Positions 8,722 through 17,766 of a stretch of 64,000 nt of DNA are shown in pieces; position 1 is the first letter of the stretch; each line of letters opens with the position of its first letter. The position numbers were made by a program, and so were the translations under genes. The stretch comes from Marinobacterium sp. xm-d-530. GTDB lineage: Bacteria > Pseudomonadota > Gammaproteobacteria > Pseudomonadales > Balneatricaceae. Under the pieces are notes generated by a model. It saw nothing but the letters and a program-made list of their open reading frames with translations, did not search any database and was not told the origin of the DNA. The DNA lies in NCBI RefSeq assembly GCF_013283365.1, contig NZ_WBYM01000004.1:186001-250000 (forward strand), written 5' to 3'.

Positions 8722-11379
8722 GTGAACGAAATCATTGAAGATATCGACCCAATTGAAACGGATGAGTGGCTTCAGGCTTTAGAGTCAGTTGCGCAACATG
8801 AAGGCAGCGATCGAGCGTCTTACCTTCTTAGAAAATTGGGTGCCAAAGCGGCTGAGTTAGGTGTTGAAAACTGTTCAGAGTTGAGCACACCCTATAAAAA
8901 CACTATAGCGCCACAGAACGAAGCGCCTCTTCCTGGTGACATATTTATGGAGCGCCGCATCCGTTCCTTCATCCGCTGGAACGCGATGGCGATGGTGATG
9001 CGAGCGAATGACAACGATGAGGGACTTGGCGGTCACATCTCTTCATTTTCATCTTCAGCAACACTTTATGATATCGGTTTTAACCATTTCTTCCGCGGTA
9101 ACGAAGGCGAGCAAGATGCTGATATGGTCTTCTTCCAAGGTCACATCTCACCAGGCATCTATGCACGTGCTTACCTTGAAGGTCGTCTGACTGAAGAGCA
9201 GTTAGACAACTTCCGTCGTGAGGTCGATGGTAACGGTCTATCGTCATACCCACACCCTTGGTTGATGCCTGATTTCTGGCAGTTCCCAACCGTCTCTATG
9301 GGTCTAGGTCCAATCCAAGCCATTTACCAGGCACACGTGATGCGTTACATGTCTGCACGTGATTTGGTTAAACGTGGTGATCGTAAAGTTTGGGCATTCT
9401 TAGGTGATGGTGAGTGTGATGAGCCAGAGTCCTTGGGTGCTATCTCACTGGCTGGTCGCGAGCAGCTAGAGAACCTTATCTTTGTTGTTAACTGTAACTT
9501 GCAGCGTTTGGATGGTCCGGTTCGTGGTAACGGTAAGATCGTTCAAGAACTGGAAAGTGTCTTCCGTGGTGCAGGTTGGAACGTTATCAAGTGTCTGTGG
9601 GGTCGTCACTGGGATCCGCTGTTTGAGCGCGATAAGACAGGTCTGCTGCAAAAGCGAATGGATGAAGTGGTCGACGGCGAACTTCAGAATATGAAGGCGA
9701 ACGGCGGTGCTTACACACGCGAGCACTTCTTTGGTAAATACCCTGAGCTTCTTGAGCTGGTTAAGGATATGTCGGATGACGATATCATGAACCTTAACCG
9801 TGGCGGCCATGACCCATACAAAGTTTACGCTGCCTACAAGGCTGCGGTTGAGCACAAAGGTCAGCCAACGGTTATCTTGGCTCAAACTGTTAAAGGCTAC
9901 GGCACGGGTAAATCAGGTGAAGCGAAAAACGATACTCACTCGATGAAGAAAGTTGCGCTGGATGATCTTAAAGATTTCCGTGATCGCTTCAATATTCCGG
10001 TTGAAGACGATCAGCTAAAAGAGCTGCCATACTACCGTCCAAGTCCAGATTCACCTGAGATGAAGTACATGTTGGGTGCACGTGAGAAGCTTGGTGGTTT
10101 CTATCCAATTCGTCGCACAGAGTTTGAACAGCTTGAAGTGCCTGCTCTGGATACCTTCGCAGGTCAGCTTAAATCGAGTGGCGAACGTTCGCTATCAACA
10201 CAGATGGCATTTAACCGTGTGCTAAGTTCTATCGTTAAAGATAAGAATCTTGGTGAGCGAGTCGTGCCGATCGTCCCTGATGAAGCACGTACCTTTGGTA
10301 TGGAAGGTATGTTCCGTCAGTTGGGCATCTACACCTCTGAAGGTCAGAAGTACGTACCGCATGACCATGACCAGATCATGTTCTACAAAGAGAGTAAGTC
10401 AGGTCAGATCCTTGAAGAGGGTATCAACGAGTCGGGTGCATTCTCTGCATGGCTGGCTTGTGCAACAGCTTACTCGAACAGTAACTGCACATTGATTCCG
10501 TTCTACATCTTCTACTCAATGTTCGGTTTCCAACGTGTTATGGACCTAACTTGGGCGGCGGGTGACTCACAAGCGCGCGGTTTCTTGATTGGTGCAACCT
10601 CAGGTCGTACGACGTTGAATGGTGAAGGTTTGCAACACCAGGACGGTCATTCACACCTGATGGCACAGATGATTCCAAACTGTATCTCTTACGACCCAAC
10701 CTACGGCTATGAAGTTGCGGTGATTGTGCAAGACGGCATGCGTCGTATGTATCAAGAGCAAGAGAACAAGTTCTACTACATCACTACCCTTAATGAGAAC
10801 TACCAGCATCCTGAGATGCCTGTCGGAGCTGAAGAGGGGATTGTTAAAGGTATCTACCTGCTTGAAGAGGGTAAGAAAGCGGACCTTCGTGTTCAGCTGT
10901 TCGGTTGTGGTTCAATCCTTCGTGAAGTGCGTGAAGGTGCAACCATCCTTCGTGAGGAGTTTGGTGTTGAGGCCGATGTCTGGAGCACAACATCGATCAA
11001 CGAACTGACTCGCGATGCGATGGAAGTGAATCGCTGGAACATGCTTCACCCAGAGGAGCAGCCACGTGAGTCCTTCCTAGAGCAATCTTTGAAAGGTCAC
11101 GAGGGTCCCGTTATCGCTTCTACAGATTACATGCGTATGTATGCTGATCAGCTGCGTGAGTACATTCCACGTCGCTACAAAGTACTGGGTACTGATGGTT
11201 TCGGTCGTTCAGATACTCGCAGCAAACTGCGTAGCTTCTTCGAAGTTAACCGCTACTACGTCGCTGTAGCAGCGCTTAAAGCACTTCAGGAAGAGGGCAA
11301 AATCGAAGCTTCAGTTGTCGCTAGCGCGATTCAGAAGTTCAACATCAACCCGGATAAACCAGCGCCTTGGACGGTTTAA
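8722..11379 (+). CDS. aceE: Pyruvate dehydrogenase E1 component (homodimeric)
   Basis: Thiamine-diphosphate-dependent decarboxylation of pyruvate and acetyl transfer to the lipoyl arms of E2. At 885 aa it is the single-chain E1p type. The ThDP/Mg motif runs from FLGDGECDEPES to VVNCNLQRLDG. IPFYIFYSMFGFQR and LNGEGLQHQDGHS are E1p landmarks. The GTG start at 8722 has GGGAGAG 5 nt upstream. aceF follows after 39 nt, so the two are an operon; E3 (lpd) is not in the window. Confidence 0.98.
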   Translation: MNEIIEDIDPIETDEWLQALESVAQHEGSDRASYLLRKLGAKAAELGVENCSELSTPYKNTIAPQNEAPLPGDIFMERRIRSFIRWNAMAMVMRANDNDEGLGGHISSFSSSATLYDIGFNHFFRGNEGEQDADMVFFQGHISPGIYARAYLEGRLTEEQLDNFRREVDGNGLSSYPHPWLMPDFWQFPTVSMGLGPIQAIYQAHVMRYMSARDLVKRGDRKVWAFLGDGECDEPESLGAISLAGREQLENLIFVVNCNLQRLDGPVRGNGKIVQELESVFRGAGWNVIKCLWGRHWDPLFERDKTGLLQKRMDEVVDGELQNMKANGGAYTREHFFGKYPELLELVKDMSDDDIMNLNRGGHDPYKVYAAYKAAVEHKGQPTVILAQTVKGYGTGKSGEAKNDTHSMKKVALDDLKDFRDRFNIPVEDDQLKELPYYRPSPDSPEMKYMLGAREKLGGFYPIRRTEFEQLEVPALDTFAGQLKSSGERSLSTQMAFNRVLSSIVKDKNLGERVVPIVPDEARTFGMEGMFRQLGIYTSEGQKYVPHDHDQIMFYKESKSGQILEEGINESGAFSAWLACATAYSNSNCTLIPFYIFYSMFGFQRVMDLTWAAGDSQARGFLIGATSGRTTLNGEGLQHQDGHSHLMAQMIPNCISYDPTYGYEVAVIVQDGMRRMYQEQENKFYYITTLNENYQHPEMPVGAEEGIVKGIYLLEEGKKADLRVQLFGCGSILREVREGATILREEFGVEADVWSTTSINELTRDAMEVNRWNMLHPEEQPRESFLEQSLKGHEGPVIASTDYMRMYADQLREYIPRRYKVLGTDGFGRSDTRSKLRSFFEVNRYYVAVAALKALQEEGKIEASVVASAIQKFNINPDKPAPWTV

Positions 11380-11418
11380 GTCGATTGAGAACTTTGAAGA
11401 ATTCGTAAGGAGATAACT

Positions 11419-13377
11419 GTGAGTACTATTACTGTAAACATTCCAGATCTCAGCGGCGCAACTGACGTTGATGTGATTGAAGTACTTGTGGCTGCTGGGG
11501 ATGTGGTCGCTGAGGGCGATAGCCTGATTACACTAGAGACCGATAAAGCCTCTATGGAAGTGCCTTCACCGCAAGCAGGTAAGATTGTGTCGATGGCAAT
11601 TTCAGAAGGCGACACAGTCAATGAGGGCGATCTGTTAATGGAAATTGAGATTGCCTCTTCTGAGTCTGCACCGGCTGAAGCAGCCGTTGCTGAGCCAGAA
11701 TCGGTTGAGCCTGTCTCTGCGCCTGTAGAGTCGGCTGCTCCAGTGGCGGCTGCGTCGACTATCGAACAGGTTCTAATTCCAGACCTGAGCGGTGCATCTG
11801 ATGTGGATGTAATCGAGGTGTTGGTCGCTGTCGGTGATACGGTCTCTGAAGGTGATAGCCTAATCACTCTAGAGACAGACAAGGCTTCTATGGAAGTTCC
11901 CTCTCCAGCATCGGGTGTCGTTAAAGCGCTAACGATTGCCGAGGGTGACAAGGTCAATGAAGGCGATCTACTGATCGAGCTTGAAGTAGCCGGTGCAGCT
12001 GCGCCAGTATCAGCACCTGTTGAAGCTTCACCTGCTGCGGCACCTGCTGAAGTGTCAGCGCCTGTTGCAGCGGCACCGACAGGCGGCGTTGAGTCTGTAT
12101 TAATCCCAGATCTAAGTGGTGCATCGGATGTCGATGTGATCGAGGTGTTGGTCAAAGAGGGTGATAGTGTCGCTGAAGGCGATAGCCTGATTACGCTTGA
12201 GACCGACAAAGCTTCAATGGAAGTTCCGTCACCAGCGGCTGGTGTCATTAAATCGATGAAGATCAGCGAAGGCGATAAAGTTAACGAAGGTGATCTTCTA
12301 TTAGAGCTTGAGGTGGTAGGCACTGCTCCTGCAGCAGCTCCTGTTTCTGCACCTGCACCTGCACCAGCGGCTTCAGCGCCTGCTCCAGCGCAGTCAGCAG
12401 CACCTGAGAAACCAGCTCCAGTTGCATCAACAACGGATTTAGTGGATCTAGAGAAGCGTAATCGCTCAGTTCATGCTGGTCCTGCCGTTCGCGCCATTGC
12501 GCGTGAGTATGGTGTGGATCTCTCCAAAGTAACGGGTTCTGGCCGCAAGGGTCGTATTGTTAAGCAGGATGTTCAAGCCTACGTTAAAGGTGCGCTACAG
12601 AAGTTGGATTCAGCTCCTGCTACCGCGGTGACTGGTGGAAGTGGTATACCTGCAATTCCTGCGGTAGATCACAGTAAGTTTGGTGAGATCGAGAAAGTTA
12701 AGCTAAGCAAGATCGATAAGATCACCCGTGACAATATGTCTCGCTGCTGGTTGAACATCCCTCATGTGACTCAGTTTGATGATGCTGACATTACCGAACT
12801 TGAAGCCTTCCGTAAGGAGATGAAGGATGAAGCGGCTAAGCAGGGTGTGAAACTGACACCACTTCCTTTCTTGATCAAAGCGGCTGCGATTGCACTAACG
12901 CGTCATCAGAAGTTTAACGCTTCTCTGGATGCGGATGGTGAGCACATTGTCTACAAGAAGTTTGTAAACATTGGTATTGCGGTTGATACCCCTAACGGTC
13001 TGATGGTTCCTGTTATCAAGGATGCAGACAAGAAGAGTATTTACGAGCTCTCTAATGAAGCGATTGAGCTGGCGGGTAAAGCGAAGGATCGTAAGCTCAA
13101 GCCAAATGAGATGCAGGGAGCGTGTTTCACAATCTCTAGTCTTGGTGGTATCGGCGGTACAGGTTTCACCCCTATCGTGAATGCGCCTGAAGTGGCTATC
13201 CTGGGTGTCTCTAAAGCGGATATCAAGCCGCGTTGGAATGGTAAGGAGTTTGAGCCTCGCTTGATGCTGCCACTCTGCCTGTCGTATGACCACCGTGCGA
13301 TCAACGGCGGCGATGCGGGTCGATTCCTAACAGATCTTAACGGATTGCTAAGCGATATTCGTCGTTTGGTTTTGTAA
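11419..13377 (+). CDS. aceF: Pyruvate dehydrogenase E2, dihydrolipoyl acetyltransferase with three lipoyl domains
   Basis: Core of the pyruvate dehydrogenase complex (652 aa). Three lipoyl domains carry DKASME with lipoylated lysines at about K43, K155 and K264, separated by Ala/Pro-rich swinging linkers. A peripheral-subunit-binding domain (VHAGPAVRAIAREYG, about 351-390) and the acyltransferase catalytic domain follow, with SYDHRAINGG near the C-terminus. The usual DHRxxDG reads DHRAING; an Asn here is also seen in Pseudomonas/Azotobacter E2p, so it is not a lesion. The lipoyl domains are near-identical at DNA level, hence internal direct repeats. GTG start at 11419 with AAGGAGA upstream. 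Confidence 0.98.
   Translation: MSTITVNIPDLSGATDVDVIEVLVAAGDVVAEGDSLITLETDKASMEVPSPQAGKIVSMAISEGDTVNEGDLLMEIEIASSESAPAEAAVAEPESVEPVSAPVESAAPVAAASTIEQVLIPDLSGASDVDVIEVLVAVGDTVSEGDSLITLETDKASMEVPSPASGVVKALTIAEGDKVNEGDLLIELEVAGAAAPVSAPVEASPAAAPAEVSAPVAAAPTGGVESVLIPDLSGASDVDVIEVLVKEGDSVAEGDSLITLETDKASMEVPSPAAGVIKSMKISEGDKVNEGDLLLELEVVGTAPAAAPVSAPAPAPAASAPAPAQSAAPEKPAPVASTTDLVDLEKRNRSVHAGPAVRAIAREYGVDLSKVTGSGRKGRIVKQDVQAYVKGALQKLDSAPATAVTGGSGIPAIPAVDHSKFGEIEKVKLSKIDKITRDNMSRCWLNIPHVTQFDDADITELEAFRKEMKDEAAKQGVKLTPLPFLIKAAAIALTRHQKFNASLDADGEHIVYKKFVNIGIAVDTPNGLMVPVIKDADKKSIYELSNEAIELAGKAKDRKLKPNEMQGACFTISSLGGIGGTGFTPIVNAPEVAILGVSKADIKPRWNGKEFEPRLMLPLCLSYDHRAINGGDAGRFLTDLNGLLSDIRRLVL
11428..12330 (+). 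repeat. Three in-gene direct repeats (lipoyl domains of aceF)
   Basis: Three ~225-bp units, about 11428-11655, 11770-11990 and 12097-12320, encode the lipoyl domains. The strongest identity is around GATAGCCTGATTAC (11519, 11854 with two changes, 12181), which encodes DSLIT just before the lipoyl lysine. The repeats could promote recombinational loss or gain of domains. Confidence 0.85.
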
Positions 13378-13400
13378 GTTAAGAGAACTCACTTATAAAA

Positions 13401-13424
13401 GCCCTGCACTGCAGGGTTTTTTTT
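13401..13424 (+). terminator. Rho-independent terminator after aceF
   Basis: GCCCTGCACTGCAGGG (13401-13416) folds into a short GC-rich stem followed by eight T residues. It lies 24 nt after the aceF stop. Confidence 0.85.
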
Positions 13425-13513
13425 GTTTCAAACTCTCTATTTTTTACAAAGTAAAATGTATTTTGTTATTCGGAATTAGCGATCGTGATACGCTTTAAAT
13501 TTGGAGGTGCATT

Positions 13514-13864
13514 ATGATTCAAGGGTTTTTAATACTGCTGGCATTTCAGCTGTTGGGTGAGTCGCTGGTTGTTGTATTTGGGTTGCCGCTACCGGGTCCT
13601 GTCATCGGTTTGGTTCTGCTGTTGTTTGGTCTGTTAGGGCTCGGCCGTATTCCAGATTCACTTAAAATCACCAGCGATGGATTGCTATCGAATTTAGCGC
13701 TTCTGTTCATACCTGCTGGTGTGGGATTGGTGCTGCACTTTGATCTACTGGCCAGCGAGTGGTGGATCATTCTATTGGCTCTATTGATATCGACCATTCT
13801 GGCGACAATTTTGACGGCGGCTCTGTTTCAGTGGTTAATGAAGCGGGTAGGGGGTGAGAAGTGA
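13514..13864 (+). CDS. CidA/LrgA family membrane protein
   Basis: A 116-aa protein with four predicted membrane helices and the family pattern LAFQLLGESLV..FGLPLPGPVIGLVLL and FIPAGVGLVLHFDLL. LrgA/CidA proteins are holin-like and, with LrgB, have been linked to murein hydrolase control and to export of pyruvate-type metabolites in other bacteria. ATG at 13514 has GGAGG 7-11 nt upstream. Its stop overlaps the start of the lrgB-like gene (GTGA). Its place directly behind aceEF is notable given the pyruvate link, but this is inference. Confidence 0.9.
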   Translation: MIQGFLILLAFQLLGESLVVVFGLPLPGPVIGLVLLLFGLLGLGRIPDSLKITSDGLLSNLALLFIPAGVGLVLHFDLLASEWWIILLALLISTILATILTAALFQWLMKRVGGEK

Positions 13865-14568
13865 TTATAGGAACCGACTTTTGGGTCTACTTTGCTGCCC
13901 GACCTCTGATATGGATTGTGTTGACCTTGGCTGTGTTTACCTTGGCGAATTTGCTCTATCAACGTGCAGATCGTTCGCCCATCTTACATCCTGTCTTGAT
14001 CAGCATGGTTGTCCTGATTCTTATGTTGTTGGTGACCGGAACACCTTATGAGACCTATTTCTCAGGTGCTCAGTTTATTCACTTCCTACTCGGGCCTGCG
14101 ACGGTGGCGCTGGCAGTACCGATGTTCCAATATTTTGATGAGATTCGTAGGCTCTGGTTGCCGATATTAGTCTCCAGTGCAGTGGGTGCACTGGTGGCCT
14201 CACTCTCTGCAGTTGGTGTGGCTTGGCTATTTGATGCTCGAGCTGAAACCTTGATGTCAGTAGCACCGAAGTCAGTTACATCGCCTATCGCTTTGGGTAT
14301 TGCGGAGAAGATTGGAGGGTTACCCTCCTTGGCCGCTGCTTTGGTGTTAGTGACCGGGGTGATGGGTAGTATTTTGGTGCCGATCATTCTTAAGCGAATG
14401 CGAGTTGAGGATCAGGCTGTTCGAGGCTTCGTATTGGGTTTGACCTCCCATGGTTTTGGCACGGCCGTAGCGTTGGAGGTGGGTGCAGTAGCCGGTGCTT
14501 TTGCTGGCTTGGCGATGGGATTGACCGGTCTATTAACAGCCTTCCTACTACCAATTGTTATCGGCTGA
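13861..14568 (+). CDS. LrgB/CidB family membrane protein
   Basis: The 235-aa partner of the preceding LrgA-like protein, read from GTG at 13861 (4-nt overlap). It is strongly hydrophobic, with the LrgB landmarks FLLGPATVALAVPMF, PKSVTSPIALGIAEKIGG and SHGFGTAVALE. Function in this organism is unknown: murein hydrolase regulation or small-acid export are the family roles. No terminator hairpin is obvious before zapE. Confidence 0.92.
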   Translation: MIIGTDFWVYFAARPLIWIVLTLAVFTLANLLYQRADRSPILHPVLISMVVLILMLLVTGTPYETYFSGAQFIHFLLGPATVALAVPMFQYFDEIRRLWLPILVSSAVGALVASLSAVGVAWLFDARAETLMSVAPKSVTSPIALGIAEKIGGLPSLAAALVLVTGVMGSILVPIILKRMRVEDQAVRGFVLGLTSHGFGTAVALEVGAVAGAFAGLAMGLTGLLTAFLLPIVIG

Positions 14569-14638
14569 ATTTGAAATAGAGAGGCAACAGCAGTAAAGTT
14601 CGCGCCGAGATTGAAGGATTAATAGGTCATTATTGCCA

Positions 14639-15748
14639 ATGAGTACTCCACTAGAGCGCTACAAAAAGGATTTGCAGCGCGACGACTTTTCATACGACGC
14701 CACTCAAGAGATGGCCGTTGAACACTTGCAGCGACTTCATGATCAGCTAATTGAAGCTGAGAATGCGCCGGCTCCAGGACTTCTGGGTCGTCTTAAGCAA
14801 AAAGTGGTGAAAGAGAAGGTGGAGCCGATTAAAGGTCTCTATTTCTGGGGTGGTGTGGGTCGTGGTAAGACCTACTTGATGGATACCTTCTATGACACGC
14901 TGCCCTTCGAGAGAAAGATGCGTACGCACTTTCACCGTTTCATGCAGCGAGTCCATGCTGAGCTGAAAGCTTTAGATGGCACTAAAAACCCTTTGGTTAC
15001 CATCGCTGAGAAGTACTCGAGAGAGACGCGGATTATCTGTTTTGATGAGTTTTTCGTCTCTGATATCACCGACGCGATGATCCTGGGTAGCTTGCTTGAA
15101 GAGCTATTTGCCCGCGGCGTCTCTCTTGTAGCGACCTCCAACATCGTGCCTGATGGTCTCTATGAGAATGGTCTGCAACGTGCGCGCTTTATGCCAGCCA
15201 TTGCGCTGCTTAATCAGTACACCGAGGTCGTGAACGTCGACAGTGGCATCGATTACCGTTTAAGAACACTTGAGCAAGCTGAACTCTACCACTGGCCACT
15301 GGATGATGGTGCTGATGAGTCGCTTGAGAAGAGCTTTAATGGTTTGGCACCAGATCTTGAAGAGTTAGAAGAGAACCTGTCGATTGAGATCAACAACCGC
15401 ATGTTAACGGCTCGTAAAGCTTGTGAGGATGTGATCTGGTTTGACTTCAGTGCGCTGTGTGAAGGGGCGCGCTCACAAAACGACTACATTGAGTTGGCGA
15501 AACTCTACCATGCTGTACTCCTAAGTAATGTTCCACAGCTTGGGCGTACCAATGATGATGCAGCGCGTCGCTTTATCAACCTAGTCGATGAGTTTTATGA
15601 CAGCGGTGTGAAGTTGATTATCTCAGCCGAAAAGCCCATTCATGAGATCTACACAGAGGGTCGATTGGAGTTTGAGATCGAACGAACCAAATCTCGACTG
15701 CTTGAGATGCAGTCGCATGAGTACCTGGCGAGAGAGCATAGAGCGTAA
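14639..15748 (+). CDS. zapE: Cell division protein ZapE (AFG1-family ATPase)
   Basis: AAA+ ATPase that modulates FtsZ-ring constriction in E. coli; homologous to yeast Afg1. Walker A GGVGRGKT is at residues 71-78 and Walker B IICFDEFFV about 60 residues later. FHRFMQRVH and ATSNIVPDGLYENGLQR are family signatures. ATG at 14639 is preferred; a TTG two codons upstream is possible. About 369 aa, normal length. The second REP-like pair begins 10 nt after the stop. Confidence 0.94.
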   Translation: MSTPLERYKKDLQRDDFSYDATQEMAVEHLQRLHDQLIEAENAPAPGLLGRLKQKVVKEKVEPIKGLYFWGGVGRGKTYLMDTFYDTLPFERKMRTHFHRFMQRVHAELKALDGTKNPLVTIAEKYSRETRIICFDEFFVSDITDAMILGSLLEELFARGVSLVATSNIVPDGLYENGLQRARFMPAIALLNQYTEVVNVDSGIDYRLRTLEQAELYHWPLDDGADESLEKSFNGLAPDLEELEENLSIEINNRMLTARKACEDVIWFDFSALCEGARSQNDYIELAKLYHAVLLSNVPQLGRTNDDAARRFINLVDEFYDSGVKLIISAEKPIHEIYTEGRLEFEIERTKSRLLEMQSHEYLAREHRA

Positions 15749-15758
15749 GTTGAAAGCG

Positions 15759-15829
15759 GGTGACAGGCTGAAGCCAGTCACCGAATGTGCTATCTACAAC
15801 CTGTCCGTGTCTGGCTTCAGCCTGACACG
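15759..15829. repeat. Inverted pair of REP-like palindromes, copy 2 (REPIN-like)
   Basis: Arms at 15759-15782 (GGTGACAGGCTGAAGCCAG, ends TCACC) and 15806-15829 (CGTGTCTGGCTTCAGCC, ends TGACACG), in opposite orientation and separated by 23 bp. Compared with copy 1, paired changes at both ends of each palindrome keep it self-complementary, pointing to selection for hairpin structure. It sits between zapE and rplM and may help end zapE transcription. Confidence 0.85.
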
Positions 15830-15898
15830 ACCCTATCGGCGGTTTTCCAGAGCTTAAAGCAACGCTTCCAACCACCTAAAAAAAATTCAATTTACACT

Positions 15899-16035
15899 GG
15901 TTTTATAAGCATAAATTCCTGTATAATCCGCGCTCCGCGTAATTGCGGAATGGAAGGTTGTGATTACCACACAACGAATAATTATAAGGTAAGTCGGGAT
16001 CTATCCTCGATTTTGATTCGAGACTTATAGTAGGA
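15899..16035 (+). promoter_or_regulatory. rplM-rpsI promoter and structured leader
   Basis: A perfect -10 TATAAT lies at 15922-15927; the -35 is poor. Downstream, the leader holds CCGC/GCGG (15935-15948), GTTGTG/CACAAC (15957-15974) and a nested hairpin TAAGTC (15990-15995) / GACTTA (16022-16027) enclosing TCGA/TCGA, which ends just before the AGGA of rplM. The E. coli rplM-rpsI operon is autoregulated by L13 through its leader, so this hairpin is a candidate for the same role; the structure was read by eye only. Confidence 0.5.
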
Positions 16036-16042
16036 AAATACA

Positions 16043-16474
16043 ATGTCATACACTGTTAGCGCTAAGCCAGCCGAAGTAAAACGCGACTGGTACGTTGTTG
16101 ACGCAGAAGGTAAAACCCTTGGTCGTCTAGCAACTGAAATCGCTCGCCGCCTACGCGGTAAGCATAAAGCGGAATACACTCCGCACGTTGATACTGGCGA
16201 TTACATCGTCGTTGTTAACGCTGAAAAAGTACACGTTACTGGTAACAAACGTAACGACAAAATGTACTACCGTCACTCTGGTTTCCCGGGTGGTCTTAAA
16301 GAAGCAAACTTCAATAAGATGATCCAGACTTTCCCTGAGCGTACGATTGAACTTGCTGTTAAAGGCATGCTGCCAAAAGGCCCTCTAGGTCGTGCGATGT
16401 ACAGCAAGCTGAAAGTATATGCAGGTACGGAACATCCGCACACTGCTCAGCAGCCTAAAGAATTGAACATCTAA
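16043..16474 (+). CDS. rplM: 50S ribosomal protein L13
   Basis: Early-assembling large-subunit protein. The 143 aa start [18 protein letters not shown] and include the L13 signature [15 protein letters not shown] and [21 protein letters not shown]. It has AGGA about 7 nt upstream of ATG. rpsI follows after 13 nt, the conserved L13-S9 operon. The upstream leader may carry an autoregulatory hairpin. Confidence 0.98.
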   Translation: MSYTVSAKPAEVKRDWYVVDAEGKTLGRLATEIARRLRGKHKAEYTPHVDTGDYIVVVNAEKVHVTGNKRNDKMYYRHSGFPGGLKEANFNKMIQTFPERTIELAVKGMLPKGPLGRAMYSKLKVYAGTEHPHTAQQPKELNI

Positions 16475-16487
16475 GGGAAAACGAACA

Positions 16488-16880
16488 ATGGCAACTACTC
16501 AGTACTACGGCACTGGCCGTCGCAAAACTTCCACTGCCCGCGTTTTCCTGCGTCCAGGCACTGGTTCTGTTTCTATCAACAACCGTACTCTTGAGCAGTA
16601 CTTCGGTCGTGAAACTGCACGTATGATCGTGATGCAGCCACTTCAACTGACTGAAACTGCTGAGAAATTCGATGTATACGTAACGGTTACTGGCGGTGGC
16701 GGTTTCGGTCAAGCTGGTGCTATCCGTCACGGTATCACTCGCGCTCTTATGGAGTACGATGAGACTCTACGTCCTACACTTCGTCAAGCTGGTTTCGTTA
16801 CTCGTGACGCTCGTGAAGTTGAACGTAAGAAAGTGGGTCTACGTAAAGCACGTAAGAAACCACAGTTCTCAAAACGTTAA
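16488..16880 (+). CDS. rpsI: 30S ribosomal protein S9
   Basis: A 130-aa small-subunit protein whose C-terminal tail reaches the P-site tRNA. It shows [37 protein letters not shown] and the basic tail [12 protein letters not shown] ending in the conserved SKR. Co-transcribed with rplM and closed by a strong terminator at 16904-16936. Confidence 0.98.
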   Translation: MATTQYYGTGRRKTSTARVFLRPGTGSVSINNRTLEQYFGRETARMIVMQPLQLTETAEKFDVYVTVTGGGGFGQAGAIRHGITRALMEYDETLRPTLRQAGFVTRDAREVERKKVGLRKARKKPQFSKR

Positions 16881-16903
16881 TTCGTTTTCGGCTCTACAGC
16901 CAC

Positions 16904-16936
16904 AAAAAAACCCAAGCAATCGCTTGGGTTTTTTTT
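16904..16936 (+). terminator. Rho-independent terminator after rpsI
   Basis: ACCCAAGC (16910-16917) / GCTTGGGT (16922-16929) with an AATC loop, preceded by seven A residues and followed by a run of T. It may act on both strands. Confidence 0.92.
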
Positions 16937-17016
16937 CGTTATAACCTTATGATTATTTAGTCTCTCTAAACACCCCTGAATACGACTATTGGCGGGCCTT
17001 TCCTTGACCTGTCACC

Positions 17017-17045
17017 TTGAAAAAATAGGGTCTTTTCTTTACCAT
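17017..17045 (+). promoter_or_regulatory. Candidate promoter of petABC
   Basis: TTGAAA (17017-17022) and TACCAT (17040-17045) separated by 17 bp, giving a start near 17052 and a leader of about 118 nt. The -35 is good and the -10 weak. It lies in the 233-bp spacer after the rpsI terminator. Confidence 0.35.
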
Positions 17046-17169
17046 TTCGCGCCAGATAGAGGTCTCAATCCGATAGTTCGGGATCTCATGTTAAACGAAT
17101 TTTATCTTTCGTTTCGCTCCGTCTATTTGAGGTGATCCCTCGATTAGACCAATTAAGGGAGAGTAGTTG

Positions 17170-17766
17170 ATGAGCAATGACGGCGTAAACAAAGGCCGGC
17201 GTCGACTTCTAATTGGTGCTACATCTGCAGCGGGTGCAGTGGGCGCAATTGGAGTAGCCGTACCTTTCGTCGCTTCCTGGAATCCTAGTGCCAAGGCGAA
17301 AGCCGCTGGTGCACCTGTTAAGGCGGATATCAGCAAGCTAGAGCCAGGTCAGCAGATGATTGTTGAGTGGCGTGGTAAGCCTGTATGGGTTGTACGACGC
17401 ACTGAAGAAGCATTGGCGAACCTAGAAAAACTGAACGGTCGGTTGGCTGATCCAAGTTCAGAGAAACCTCAGCAGCCAGAATACATTCCAGGAACCTCTG
17501 CTCGCTCTTTGCGCCCAGAGATCATGGTAATGGTTGGTATCTGTACACACTTGGGCTGTTCACCAACTTACCGCCCTGAAGTGGCTCCAGATGATATGGG
17601 TCCTGAGTGGTTGGGCGGTTTCTTCTGTCCATGTCACGGTTCTCGTTTTGACCTGTCTGGTCGAGTTTACGCAGGTGTTCCTGCGCCGACTAACCTGGTT
17701 ATTCCTCCTCACTCTTACCTTGATGACAACACGCTTGTTATCGGTGTCGATACGGAGACTGCATAA
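17170..17766 (+). CDS. petA: Ubiquinol-cytochrome c reductase, Rieske iron-sulfur subunit
   Basis: Carries the 2Fe-2S cluster that takes the first electron from ubiquinol in complex bc1. N-terminal Tat-like signal-anchor ([16 protein letters not shown]) and cluster ligands in CTHLGC (residues 125-130) and CPCHGSRFD (from 153). ATG at 17170 follows GGGAG; a TTG codon directly before it is in frame but unlikely to be used. The stop overlaps petB by one base, giving a petABC operon. Confidence 0.97.
   Translation: MSNDGVNKGRRRLLIGATSAAGAVGAIGVAVPFVASWNPSAKAKAAGAPVKADISKLEPGQQMIVEWRGKPVWVVRRTEEALANLEKLNGRLADPSSEKPQQPEYIPGTSARSLRPEIMVMVGICTHLGCSPTYRPEVAPDDMGPEWLGGFFCPCHGSRFDLSGRVYAGVPAPTNLVIPPHSYLDDNTLVIGVDTETA

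Noticed and set aside
9466-9885. 139-residue open frame on the minus strand inside aceE
   Set aside because: Shadow of a strongly conserved coding region; no recognisable domain.
11376-12323. 315-residue open frame on the minus strand opposite aceF
   Set aside because: It is antisense to the lipoyl repeats; its Ser/Thr/Pro-rich repetitive product mirrors the aceF codon pattern and it has no family motif or ribosome-binding site.
13290-13325. Asn in the AceF catalytic motif (DHRAING) as a possible inactive E2
   Set aside because: The same Asn occurs in active Pseudomonas/Azotobacter E2p proteins; the catalytic His is present.
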